DNA of 64,000 nucleotides, from assembly GCA_903835235.1 (NCBI GenBank), contig CAILMF010000045.1, positions 62,001-126,000 of the forward strand. The letters run 5' to 3'. Under the pieces are notes generated by a model. It saw nothing but the letters and a program-made list of their open reading frames with translations. It was not told the DNA's origin and searched no databases. The translations under genes and the position numbers were made by a program. How positions within the stretch are numbered: position 1 is the stretch's first letter; each line of letters begins with the position of its first letter. This document shows positions 10,660 through 18,934 of the stretch, piece by piece. The stretch comes from an uncultured Rhodospirillales bacterium. GTDB lineage: Bacteria > Pseudomonadota > Alphaproteobacteria > Acetobacterales > Acetobacteraceae.

Positions 10660-11487
10660 GTGCCGGCCGCAGACTCGCCCGTCGCGCTGCGCTCGCCGGC
10701 CCTGCACCGCTTCTTCCTCGGCGCCTTCCGCCGCCGCGCCCGCACCGGGCTGCGCGCCATCCGCCTGGCCGCCTGGGGCCGGCCGGCGGTGCCGGACGCG
10801 CCGCTGGTGGTCTTCGCCAATCATCCGGGCTGGTGGGACGGCATCGCCTTCCTGCTGCTGGCCGAGGCGGTCTTTCCCGGCCGGCAGATGTACGCCCCCA
10901 TGGCGGCCGAGGCCCTGGCCCGCTACCGATTCATGCGCCGTATCGGCGTGTTCGGCGTGGAAGCGGGCACGCCGCGCGGTGCCCTGGCCTTCCTGCGCGC
11001 CGCCGAACAGGTGCTGGCCTCCCCCGGCGGCATGCTGTGGGTGAATGCGCCCGGCCGCTTCATGGATGCGCGGGAACGCCCGGTGCCGATCGTGCCCGGC
11101 CTGACCCGCCTGGCCGAGTTGGCGCCCACCGCGACCTTCCTGCCGCTGGCGCTGGAATACCCCTTCTGGGGGGAGCCGCTGCCGGAAATGCTCTGCGGCT
11201 TCGGCCCGCCGCTGACCGCCGCCAGCCTGCGCCAGCAGGACCGCCCCGGCCGCGCCGCCATGCTGGCCACGGCACTGGAAGCCACCATGGACCGCCTGGC
11301 CGCGGACGCCATCAGCCGCGACCCCAGCCGGTTCGAGACCCTGGTGCAGGGCCGCGAGGGCATGGGCGGCGCCTGGCAGCTCTGGCGCCGGGTGGGCGCC
11401 ACGCTGCGCGGCCAACGCTTCGACGCGCGGCACGAACAGCGCCCGTCGCCAGGACCGGCGCCGGGCGCCGCCCGGGACCGCCGATGA
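10660..11487 (+). CDS. PlsC-like 1-acyltransferase, probable carotenoid acyltransferase
   Basis: A lysophospholipid-acyltransferase-fold protein of 275 residues. The HX4D acyltransfer motif is in FANHPGWWDGIAF, and MLWVNAPGRFMDAR sits where the second motif is expected. It begins at a GTG a few bases after the stop of the second desaturase; the open frame further upstream is a shadow. Between carotenoid desaturases and a glycosyltransferase it fills the place that CrtO has in staphyloxanthin clusters, so esterification of the sugar on a C30 carotenoid is likely. A general glycerolipid role is the alternative. Confidence 0.8.
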   Translation: MPAADSPVALRSPALHRFFLGAFRRRARTGLRAIRLAAWGRPAVPDAPLVVFANHPGWWDGIAFLLLAEAVFPGRQMYAPMAAEALARYRFMRRIGVFGVEAGTPRGALAFLRAAEQVLASPGGMLWVNAPGRFMDARERPVPIVPGLTRLAELAPTATFLPLALEYPFWGEPLPEMLCGFGPPLTAASLRQQDRPGRAAMLATALEATMDRLAADAISRDPSRFETLVQGREGMGGAWQLWRRVGATLRGQRFDARHEQRPSPGPAPGAARDRR

Positions 11488-12575
11488 TCGAGCCGGCCAT
11501 CGCCGCCCTGGCCCTGGCCGCGCTGCCCGCCGCGTTGGGTGCGCTGAACCTGGCGCTGCTGCCCCGCGCCACCGCCGCGCCGCCGCCGAGCGCGCTGGTC
11601 TCCATCCTCATCCCCGCCCGCGACGAGGCCGCCAACATCCAGGGCTGCCTGGCCGCCGCCCTGGCGCAGCAGGGCGTGGCGGTGGAGGTGCTGGTGATGG
11701 ACGACGGCAGCACCGATTCCACCCCGGCGCTGGTCCAGGCCCTGGCCGCGCGGGACCCGCGCCTGCGCCTGCTGGCCGCCCCGCCGCTGCCGCCGGGCTG
11801 GACCGGCAAGGTCCATGCCTGCGCCCGCCTGGCCGAGGCCGCCCGCGGCAGCCACCTGCTGTTCATCGACGCCGATGTGCGCCTGGCGCCGGACGCCGCC
11901 GCCCGGCTTGCGGGCCACGCCGCCGCCCGCAACCTGGCCATGGTCAGCGGCGTGCCGCGCCAGCGAATCGGCTCGCTGGGGGAGGCGCTGACCGTCCCCG
12001 CGATTAATCTTTTGTTGCTGGGCTACCTGCCCGGCGGCGGCCGCGCCGGCACCCGCAAGGCCTCGCTCGCCGCCGCCTGCGGTCAGCTGGTACTGGCCGA
12101 GGCCGCCGCCTACCGCGCCGTCGGCGGTCACGCCGCCATCCGCACCGTGCTGCATGACGGCCTGGCGCTGGCCCGCAAACTACGCAGCGCCGGCTTCCGC
12201 ACCGAGGTGTTGGACGGCGCCCCGCTGGCGGAATGCCGCATGTACGGCGGCTTCCGCGAAGCCTGGCCCGGCTTTCTGAAGAATGCGCGCGAAGGCATGG
12301 CCACGCCGCTGGGCCTGCCGGTCTGGACCGTGCTGCTGGCCGGCGCCCATTTGTGGCCCTGGTTCCTGCTGCCGGCCCCAGCCGCCGCCCTGGCGCTGCT
12401 GCTCACCCTCGGCCTGCGCACCGCCATCACCCTTCGCGCGCGGGAACCGCTCTGGACCATCCCGCTGCATCCGCTGACCATGGCGGTGGCGCTCGCCATC
12501 CAATGGACCGCGCTGCTGCGGCGGCGCCCGGCGGGCTGGAAAGGCCGCGCATATCCGTCCACAAAGGCGGCATGA
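11484..12575 (+). CDS. Family 2 glycosyltransferase, CrtQ-like
   Basis: A 363-residue membrane-linked GT2 enzyme. The N-terminus has one hydrophobic helix, then the GT-A fold with SILIPARDEAANI, the metal-site VMDDGSTDST, and FIDADVRLAPDAA. The C-terminal third has two to three membrane segments around LPVWTVLLAGAHLWPWFLL and LALLLTLGL. CrtQ of staphyloxanthin synthesis has this build and glucosylates diaponeurosporenoic acid; the gene context supports the same type of reaction on a C30 carotenoic acid. Starts inside the acyltransferase stop (ATGA) and its own stop overlaps the hpnC-hpnD gene. Confidence 0.85.
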   Translation: MIEPAIAALALAALPAALGALNLALLPRATAAPPPSALVSILIPARDEAANIQGCLAAALAQQGVAVEVLVMDDGSTDSTPALVQALAARDPRLRLLAAPPLPPGWTGKVHACARLAEAARGSHLLFIDADVRLAPDAAARLAGHAAARNLAMVSGVPRQRIGSLGEALTVPAINLLLLGYLPGGGRAGTRKASLAAACGQLVLAEAAAYRAVGGHAAIRTVLHDGLALARKLRSAGFRTEVLDGAPLAECRMYGGFREAWPGFLKNAREGMATPLGLPVWTVLLAGAHLWPWFLLPAPAAALALLLTLGLRTAITLRAREPLWTIPLHPLTMAVALAIQWTALLRRRPAGWKGRAYPSTKAA

Positions 12576-14224
12576 GCCTCGCCGCCCCCTCCGTCGCCGT
12601 CTCCGCCACCCCCACCCGGGACCACGACGCGGAGAATTTCCCCACCGCCAGCCTGATCCTGGCCAAGCCGCTGCGCGCCAAGGTCATGGCCTTTTATCGG
12701 TTTGTACGCACCGCGGATGACATCGGCGACAGCCCCGACCTGGCGCCCGAGGAAAAGATCCGCCGGCTGGACCTGATGGAAGCCGCGCTGGACGACCCCG
12801 GCACCACGCTGCCGGAAGCCGCCGGGCTGCACCGCCACCAGGTGGGCACGGACGAAGCCCGCAGGATGCTGGTCGCCTTCCGCCAGGACCCCTTCAAGAC
12901 CCGCTACGCCGATTGGGCGGAGCTGGAGGATTATTGCGCCCACAGCGCCGACCCGGTCGGCCGGATGCTGCTGCGTTTGCACGGGGATGGCGACAACGCC
13001 GCCGGCAATGCGGCGGCCGATGGCCTCTGCACCGCCTTACAGGTGCTGAACCACCTGCAGGATTTGGTCGGCGACCGCGCCAGCCTGGACCGCATCTACC
13101 TGCCCACCCCCTGGATGGACTGCGCCGGCGGCATCGACGCCTTCTTCGACCCCGCCAATACCACCCGTCGGCGGGAGGTGCTGGACGCCGCGCTGGACCG
13201 GGTGGACGAACAGCTGGACCGCGCCGCCGCCCTGCCGCGCCTGGTAAAATCCCGCCGGCTGGCGATCCAGAGCGCCATGACCATCGGCTGCGCCCGCCGC
13301 CTGCTGGCCCGACTGCGCGCGGCCGACCCGGTGCTGGGCCGGGTCAAGCTGACCAAGGCGGATTTCCTCGGTGCCCTGTTCAACGCCTTCGGCACCGGGC
13401 CGTCCGATGCCGAGCTGGTGGCGTCGCGCGTCTCCCGCGCCGGCTCCTCCTTCGCCCGCGGCATGGCGGCGCTGAAGGGCGACCGCCGCCGCGCGCTATG
13501 GGGCGTTTATGCGTTTTGCCGCGCGGTGGACGACATTGCCGACAACACCATGCCGGAGGCCGAGAAGCGCCGCTTCCTGCTGGACTGGCGCCGCAAGCTG
13601 CTGGAACCCGACTGCGCCGTCTCGCGCGAACTCGCCTTCGCCCGCAATGCCTATGGCGTGCCGCTGGTGGAATGCGAGGCGATGATCGCCGGCATGGAGA
13701 CCGACGCGACGGACTTCCTGCGGCTGCAAACGGAAGCCGACCTGGACCTGTATTGCCGCCGCGTCGCCGGCAGCGTCGGCGCCATGAGCGTGCGCATATT
13801 CGGCGCCCCCGCGGCCGAGAAGTTCGGCCTGGAACTCGGCCACACCTTCCAGCTCACCAACATCCTGCGCGACGTGGACGAGGATGCCGAGCGCGAGCGC
13901 GTCTATATTCCGCGCGACCTGCTGGACCAGGCGGGCGTGCCGGAAGGCCCGGCGCGGCAGATCGTCGCCCATCCGGCCTTTGCCGCCATCTGCGCCCGGC
14001 TGGCCACGCGCGCCCAGGCCGGCTTTGCCCGTGGCCGCGCCGAGATCGGCCAGTTCCCGGCCCAGGCCATGCTGCCCGCCGCCGTCATGGCCTGGGGCTA
14101 TGGCCGCCTGCTGGACCGGCTGGTGGCGCGCGGCTTCGAGGACCGGGCCGGCCCACGCCCCAAGCTGACCAAGGGCGAGAAGCTGAACATGGCGCTGATG
14201 GCGCTGGGCCTGAAGCGCCCGTGA
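12572..14224 (+). CDS. hpnCD: HpnC-HpnD fusion: hydroxysqualene synthase plus presqualene diphosphate synthase
   Basis: One 550-residue frame holds two complete squalene/phytoene-synthase domains that are normally separate genes. Residues 1 to about 275 are HpnC-like, with the first Asp-rich motif DDIGD (49-53) and the second D164xxxD168 in LQDLVGDRA. Residues from about 285 are HpnD-like, with DDIAD (320-324) and DVDED (434-438) in NILRDVDEDAERERVYIP. The linker is only about ten residues. HpnD joins two farnesyl diphosphates to presqualene diphosphate and HpnC converts that to hydroxysqualene, so a fusion could pass the intermediate directly. All four metal-binding motifs are intact, so both halves should be active. 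Starts at the ATG overlapping the glycosyltransferase stop. Confidence 0.9.
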   Translation: MSLAAPSVAVSATPTRDHDAENFPTASLILAKPLRAKVMAFYRFVRTADDIGDSPDLAPEEKIRRLDLMEAALDDPGTTLPEAAGLHRHQVGTDEARRMLVAFRQDPFKTRYADWAELEDYCAHSADPVGRMLLRLHGDGDNAAGNAAADGLCTALQVLNHLQDLVGDRASLDRIYLPTPWMDCAGGIDAFFDPANTTRRREVLDAALDRVDEQLDRAAALPRLVKSRRLAIQSAMTIGCARRLLARLRAADPVLGRVKLTKADFLGALFNAFGTGPSDAELVASRVSRAGSSFARGMAALKGDRRRALWGVYAFCRAVDDIADNTMPEAEKRRFLLDWRRKLLEPDCAVSRELAFARNAYGVPLVECEAMIAGMETDATDFLRLQTEADLDLYCRRVAGSVGAMSVRIFGAPAAEKFGLELGHTFQLTNILRDVDEDAERERVYIPRDLLDQAGVPEGPARQIVAHPAFAAICARLATRAQAGFARGRAEIGQFPAQAMLPAAVMAWGYGRLLDRLVARGFEDRAGPRPKLTKGEKLNMALMALGLKRP

Positions 14225-14318
14225 GCCACATCGCCACGCGCGGCCCGGCTGGCGCAGGCCCAGCCATGCCCGCCGCTTCCGGCCGCACCTGCCTGGCGCA
14301 GCGCGGGTCTGCACCGGC

Positions 14319-15533
14319 ATGACCATCCACGTCATCGGCGCTGGCCTGGCCGGGCTGGCCGCCGCGCTCGATCTCGCCGAGGCCGGCCGCCCGGTGCTGC
14401 TGCACGAAGCCTCCCCCCAGGCCGGCGGCCGCGCCCGTGCCCTGCCGGACGGCACCGACAACGGCACCCATGCGCTGGTCGGCGCCAATACCGCGGCGTT
14501 GGCCTTCCTGAAGCGCATCGGCGCCCGCGACGGCTGGGTGGAGCCCGAGCCCGAGGGGCTGCCGGTGCTGGACCTGGCCGATGGCAGCGCCCGCCGCGTC
14601 GCGCTCTCGCCGCTCGCTTGGGGCAACCAAGCGCTGCGCCCGGCTGGAGCCACGCTCAGCGCCGTCGCCCGCATGGCCAGCATGGCCTTCGGCCGCGACC
14701 GGCCCATCGCCCAGGTGATGGCTGCCCACCCCGCCTTCCATCGCGGCTTCGTGGACCCGCTGGTCATCGCCACGCTGAACACACCCAGCGTGGAGGCCAG
14801 TTCCGCCCGGCTCGGCCAGGTGCTGCGCCGGCTCGGCGGCCCCGGCGCCACCCGGCTCTATGTTGCCGAACACGGCCTCGGCCCGGACCTTGTCGTGCCC
14901 GCCCTGGCCGCCATTGAGCGCGCCGGCGGCAGCATTCGCCATGGCGCCCGGCTGCGCCGCCTGGTGCAGGCCGGCGGCCGCGCCACCGCCCTGGATTTCG
15001 GCGAGGACAGCGTCCTGCTCGGCCGCGACGACCAGGTGGTGCTGGCGACCCCGCCCTGGGAAAGCCAGCGCCTGCTGACCCATCTGGAGGTGCCGGCGGC
15101 GCACGCGCCCATCGTCAACCTGCACTTCGACCGCCAAGGCCCCGACCCGGTGCGCTTCGTGGGCCTGCTCGATGCGCTGTGCCAATGGGTGCTGGTGCGG
15201 CCCTCCGGCGTTTCGGTGACGGTCAGCGCCGGGGATGCCGAGGCCGGGCTGAAGGAAGCCGACCTGGCTCCCCGCGCCTGGACCGAGATTTTGCGGGTTG
15301 CCGCCGCCTTCCGCATCCCCGGCGAGTGGCCGCTGATGACGCCGCCCTGCCGCGTGGTGAAGGAACGCCGCGCCACCCCGCGCCATGTGCCCGGCCCGCC
15401 GCTGCGCCCGGCCCGCAAACCGCTGGCCAACCTGGCCCTGGCCGGCGACTGGACCTGGCCGCACCTGCCCGCGACCATCGACGCGGCCATCCGCAGCGGC
15501 CAGGCCGCCGCCACCGCGTTGCTGCGGCGCTGA
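14319..15533 (+). CDS. hpnE: Squalene-forming FAD-dependent desaturase HpnE
   Basis: A 404-residue flavoprotein of the hopanoid-associated HpnE family, which reduces hydroxysqualene to squalene. The FAD site VIGAGLAGLAAALDLAEAG lies at the extreme N-terminus and LALAGDWTWPHLPATIDAAIRSG near the C-terminus is characteristic. It follows hpnCD after 94 bases without a recognisable gene. With hpnCD it completes squalene synthesis from farnesyl diphosphate. No squalene-hopene cyclase is in the window, so here squalene probably feeds carotenoid formation, possibly also hopanoids elsewhere. Confidence 0.93.
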   Translation: MTIHVIGAGLAGLAAALDLAEAGRPVLLHEASPQAGGRARALPDGTDNGTHALVGANTAALAFLKRIGARDGWVEPEPEGLPVLDLADGSARRVALSPLAWGNQALRPAGATLSAVARMASMAFGRDRPIAQVMAAHPAFHRGFVDPLVIATLNTPSVEASSARLGQVLRRLGGPGATRLYVAEHGLGPDLVVPALAAIERAGGSIRHGARLRRLVQAGGRATALDFGEDSVLLGRDDQVVLATPPWESQRLLTHLEVPAAHAPIVNLHFDRQGPDPVRFVGLLDALCQWVLVRPSGVSVTVSAGDAEAGLKEADLAPRAWTEILRVAAAFRIPGEWPLMTPPCRVVKERRATPRHVPGPPLRPARKPLANLALAGDWTWPHLPATIDAAIRSGQAAATALLRR

Positions 15534-15552
15534 GCGTGGCGGCGCCCCACCG

Positions 15553-16908
15553 ATGAGCGCCGCACCGCCCGCCCCCGCCGAGGCCCTGGCCCACCTGCGC
15601 ACGGCCGAAGCCCGCGACGGCGCCCCGGACGCCGCCCGCCGCCGCGCCCTGCTGGCCGCCCTGGCCGCCGGGCTGCTGGCCCGCGCCGATGCCTTCGTTG
15701 CCGCGCTGGACGCCGACTACGAAGGCCGCTCGCCCGAGGAAACCCTGCTGGCCGAGATCATGGTCCCGCTGGCCGCCGCCCGCCTGGCCCGCGCCCGGCT
15801 GCGCCGCTGGATGCGCCCGCGCCGGGTCGGCGTGCCCTTCCATTTCTGGCCCGCCAGCGCCGCGCTGGAGGCCGCGCCCAAGGGCGTCATCGGCATCATG
15901 GCGCCCTGGAATTACCCGGTGCAGCTGGTGCTGATGCCGCTGGTCGACGCGATCGCCGCCGGCAACCGCGTGGCGGTGAAGCCCAGCGAGGCCACGCCCC
16001 GCACCGCCGCGCTGCTGGCTGAATTGCTGGCGGAAACGCTGGGCCCCGACATCGCCCAGACCATCCAGGGCGGGCCGGAGGTGGCGGCCGACTTCGCGGC
16101 GCAGCCCTGGGACCACCTGGTCTTCACCGGCGGCACCGCCATCGGCCGCAAGGTGGCTACCTCGGCCGCGCCTGGACTGGTGCCGACAACACTGGAACTC
16201 GGCGGCAAATGCCCGGCCCTGGTGCTGCCCGGTGCCAACCTGGCCCGCGCCGCCCAGGCCATCCTGGCCGGCAAGGTGTTCAATGCCGGGCAGACATGCG
16301 TCGCGCCGGATACCGTCCTGCTGGTCGGCCACACCCCCGCCGCCTTCGAGGCCGCCTGCCGCGCCACCGGCATCGGCCTGCCGGAGACCGCTGTCATCAA
16401 CGCCGCCCAGCTGGCCCGGCTGGACGCCCTGGCCGCCGGCGCCACGCTGACGCCCCTGGCAGCCGACGGCCCCGGCCGCCGCCGCGCGCTGCACCTGGCC
16501 AGCGCGCCACCCGGCCACGCCCTGCATCAAGCAGAGATCTTCGGCCCCATCCTGGCGGTGCAGCCCTGCGCCCAGCTGGCGGAAGCGCTGGCCTGGGTCA
16601 ACGCCCGGCCCGCGCCGCTGGCGGTCTACCTGTTCGGCGCCAGCCGGGCGGAGGCCAGCGCCATCGCCGCCACCACCCGCTCCGGCGCCCTGGTGCAGGA
16701 ACGCTGCCTGGAATACGCGGGCATGGCAGCGCTGCCCTTCGGCGGCATCGGCGCTTCCGGCCTGGGCCGCCGCAATGCCGAGGCCGGCTTCCTGGAGATG
16801 AGCAACCTGCGCGCCCGCGTGGCGCATGGCCGCTTCAGCCTGGCCCGCCTGCTGGACCCGCCACGCAGCGAAGCTGCCCGCAGGATGGTGCGCCGTATCC
16901 TGCGTTAG
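15553..16908 (+). CDS. Aldehyde dehydrogenase, probable C30 carotenoid aldehyde dehydrogenase
   Basis: NAD(P)-dependent aldehyde dehydrogenase (451 residues, somewhat short, as in the coniferyl-aldehyde/fatty-aldehyde subgroup). The catalytic Glu is in TLELGGKCPALV and the nucleophile Cys in FNAGQTCVAPD. The APWNYPVQL and AVKPSEATP segments form the cofactor site. In C30 carotenoid clusters an ALDH (CrtNc/AldH) oxidises the terminal aldehyde made by CrtP/CrtNb to the acid that is then glycosylated, and this gene is the last of the cluster. A C-terminal hydrophobic helix is not obvious. Confidence 0.87.
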   Translation: MSAAPPAPAEALAHLRTAEARDGAPDAARRRALLAALAAGLLARADAFVAALDADYEGRSPEETLLAEIMVPLAAARLARARLRRWMRPRRVGVPFHFWPASAALEAAPKGVIGIMAPWNYPVQLVLMPLVDAIAAGNRVAVKPSEATPRTAALLAELLAETLGPDIAQTIQGGPEVAADFAAQPWDHLVFTGGTAIGRKVATSAAPGLVPTTLELGGKCPALVLPGANLARAAQAILAGKVFNAGQTCVAPDTVLLVGHTPAAFEAACRATGIGLPETAVINAAQLARLDALAAGATLTPLAADGPGRRRALHLASAPPGHALHQAEIFGPILAVQPCAQLAEALAWVNARPAPLAVYLFGASRAEASAIAATTRSGALVQERCLEYAGMAALPFGGIGASGLGRRNAEAGFLEMSNLRARVAHGRFSLARLLDPPRSEAARRMVRRILR

Positions 16909-17000
16909 GCCGCACCGAGTTGGGCTTCCGGGGCGGTTCCGGCGAGGCTTTTCCGCGCCCGGGGCAGACAGAAACGCCTGACAGGCGACCCCTGTTGTTC

Positions 17001-17099
17001 GAGCGGCTGCTTCACGCCGCCGGCGACGACCAGACGCTAAACCTGAGCGGCTGTTTCACGCCGCCGGTGACCTCACCGGCGACGATCAGACGCTAAACC
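17001..17099. repeat. Imperfect tandem direct repeat downstream of the carotenoid cluster
   Basis: Two copies of a unit that begins GAGCGGCTGCTTCACGCCG and ends CAGACGCTAAACC lie end to end. The first is 43 bp (17001-17043). The second, starting at about 17045, is longer by a 12-bp insertion that creates the near-palindrome CCGGTGACCTCACCGG. The second copy reaches into the last codons and stop of the DUF1272 gene. The surrounding 184-bp gap has no gene. Confidence 0.7.
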
Positions 17100-17338
17100 G
17101 TCACGCAGCCGCCAGGCTTCACCTTGCGCACCGTGCTGGCCGGGTGCTTTTCCAGCCGCGCCGCCGGCCGCACCGGGCGCCGTACCAGCTCGCCGCCGCA
17201 ATTCGGGCAGCTGCCCTGCAGCGTCGCCTCGGTGCAGCGGGCGCAGAAAGTGCACTCATAACTGCATATGCGTGCCTCCAGGCTGGCCGGGGGCAAGTCG
17301 GTGCCGCAGCATTCGCAGCAGGGGCGCAGTTCCAACAT
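17093..17338 (-). CDS. DUF1272 zinc-ribbon-like small protein
   Basis: An 81-residue cysteine-rich protein. The first 55 residues hold cysteine pairs (PCCECCG, ICSYECTFCARC, CPNCGG) typical of DUF1272, a likely small zinc-binding fold of unknown role. The C-terminal 25 residues are basic and low in complexity. The stop codon and final codons lie inside a duplicated sequence, so the extreme C-terminus may have been altered by the duplication. Monocistronic by appearance, convergent with the carotenoid operon. Confidence 0.85.
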   Translation of the reverse strand: MLELRPCCECCGTDLPPASLEARICSYECTFCARCTEATLQGSCPNCGGELVRRPVRPAARLEKHPASTVRKVKPGGCVTV

Positions 17339-17372
17339 GGCAACAGCCTGCCGCGCCGCCGGCCCTGGGGCA

Positions 17373-17408
17373 AGATGCGTTCAGTTGAAACAGCCGAACG
17401 CATTTCCT
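17373..17408. repeat. Intergenic hairpin, divergent member of the ATTTC-TGCT hairpin family
   Basis: ATGCGTTC and GAACGCAT form an 8-bp stem, followed by TTTCCTGGTCTGG. The element at 49134 shares ATGCGTTCAG-TGAA on the left and CATTTCCTG on the right, so the two are related. The outer arms are degraded here compared with the better-preserved copies near 20144 and 60033-60248. Confidence 0.45.
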
Positions 17409-17439
17409 GGTCTGGATTCACTGCGTTCCGGAGCAAGCC

Positions 17440-17904
17440 TCACCACACCGGCAGGCGCAGCGTCGCCCCCGGGGAGGGCAGCCGCGTGCCTTGCTGGCCC
17501 CGGTTCAGCTCGTTCACCGAATCCTGCCGGGTGAAGGTCTCGCCCTGGCCGAACAGCGGCGGTGTCGGCACGCCCAGGGCGATGCTGGGTCGCGGCTGGC
17601 GGTCCACCAGCGGCGGCTGCGCATTGGCGAAGGGCACCGGGGCCGGCTGATCGCCCGGCCCCACCTGTTGCAACGCCGGCCGGTCGATCGCCGGCGGCGG
17701 GCGAACCACCGCAGACTCCGCGGCGGGCGGCGGCGCCGCGCGAGGGGCGGGCCGGGCCGCCCGGCGCGGCGTCACCGGCCTGATCTCGCCTGCCTCGGCA
17801 AGGCCCGGACGCTCCAGCCCGGAGTCGGCCGCGCCTGCGCCCGTGGCCAAGGCCAGCACGCCCCACCCGAGGAATGCCATCCGCACCACCCTGCGCCCGT
17901 GCAT
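17440..17904 (-). CDS. Secreted proline-rich hypothetical protein
   Basis: Not recognised. A signal peptide is clear (MAFLGWGVLALATGAGAADS), and the second in-frame ATG at 17880 would place it at the very N-terminus, so that start is attractive. The mature part of about 130 residues is rich in Pro, Ala and Arg, without cysteines, and ends in TLRLPVW. Disordered periplasmic or envelope-attached protein is the likely physical nature. Codon use matches the neighbours, supporting a real gene rather than a shadow. About 90 bases separate it from the next minus-strand gene. Confidence 0.65.
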   Translation of the reverse strand: MHGRRVVRMAFLGWGVLALATGAGAADSGLERPGLAEAGEIRPVTPRRAARPAPRAAPPPAAESAVVRPPPAIDRPALQQVGPGDQPAPVPFANAQPPLVDRQPRPSIALGVPTPPLFGQGETFTRQDSVNELNRGQQGTRLPSPGATLRLPVW

Positions 17905-17994
17905 GCCGCCTCCATCAGCGCATCACTACGCCTGGCCGCGCCTCGGGTTGCGTCCAGCGGCGGCCCGCCCGCGCACTGCGTCGGGGCTGCCGCC

Positions 17995-18858
17995 TCAGTT
18001 CAGCCGCTGGCGCAGCTCCTCGATCACCTGGCGCACCCGGCCGGCCATCTCGCCCTCCGGCTCCAGCTCCAGGCAGCGGTCCAGGCAGTGCAGGGCGGCG
18101 CCGATCCGGTCCAGCCGCTGGTTCATCAACCCGGCCTCGCGCCACATCGGCCCATGGTCCGGCGCCAGGCGCAGCATGTCCTCGGTGCAGACCAGCGCGC
18201 CCGGCATGTCGCCGGCGCGCAGCCGGCGCAGCTTGATGTTGTTCTGCAACCGCAGCAGCACGCCACGCCGGCTCATCGCCACCAGCAGGCCGGGGCGCAG
18301 CTCGGCCTTGTCGCCCTCCATCCGCTTCAGCAGGTGGCGCAGCTCCGGCGCGCCCAGCGGGGCGCCGCCATGGAACACGTCCACCACCGCCTGGCCGCGC
18401 CCGCCTTCAAGTGCCACCAGGAAATGGCCCGGGAAATCCACCCCATGGGCGCCCCAGCCGGCGGCCTCGGCGGCGTGCAGCCACAGGATGCCCAGCGCCA
18501 CCGGCAGGCCGCGCCGGCGGTGCAGCACCTCGATCAGGTTGGCATTGGCCAGGTCGTCGTAGCGTTCGCTGTCGCCATCGAAGCCGGCCTGCTCGTGGAT
18601 CACCCCGGCCAGCGCCTGGGCGCGCTGCATCAGGTCACCGGCCTCGGCCCTGGGGTTGCCGATGGCGGCCTGCACCGCCGCCCGCGCCAGGGCGGAAAGC
18701 GCCTGGTTGGCGGCGCGCCAATCGGCCTCCGGCCGGTCGATCCGGGCGAATTGCAGCGCCACGGCGGCCAGGTCGATCTCATGGTCCGGCAGGGTGCCGG
18801 CGGCGGTGATGGCGGCACGGGCCTCTGCCAGGGCCTGCGCCTGTGGGGTATCGGACAT
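17995..18858 (-). CDS. SirB1-like transglutaminase-fold protein with TPR tail
   Basis: A 287-residue SirB1-family protein. The core (about 85-180) contains the LIEVLHRRRGLPVALGILWL and WGAHGVDFPGHFLVAL segments that define this transglutaminase-like family. The C-terminal part (GALVCTEDMLRLAPDHGPMWREAGLMNQRL and onward) folds as tetratricopeptide-like helices. The usual catalytic cysteine position reads N-LIEV here, as in many SirB1 proteins, so protease or transglutaminase activity is doubtful. Start at the ATG giving MSDTPQAQAL. Divergent from the WD40-cytochrome gene with only about 76 bp between the starts, which must contain both promoters. Confidence 0.85.
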   Translation of the reverse strand: MSDTPQAQALAEARAAITAAGTLPDHEIDLAAVALQFARIDRPEADWRAANQALSALARAAVQAAIGNPRAEAGDLMQRAQALAGVIHEQAGFDGDSERYDDLANANLIEVLHRRRGLPVALGILWLHAAEAAGWGAHGVDFPGHFLVALEGGRGQAVVDVFHGGAPLGAPELRHLLKRMEGDKAELRPGLLVAMSRRGVLLRLQNNIKLRRLRAGDMPGALVCTEDMLRLAPDHGPMWREAGLMNQRLDRIGAALHCLDRCLELEPEGEMAGRVRQVIEELRQRLN

Positions 18859-18934
18859 GGTTCCAGTCTTGGGGGCCACCCGGCGCGGGTGCAAGGGGTA
18901 CCCGCGCCGGGCGGCACCATGGCATGCTGGCGCG

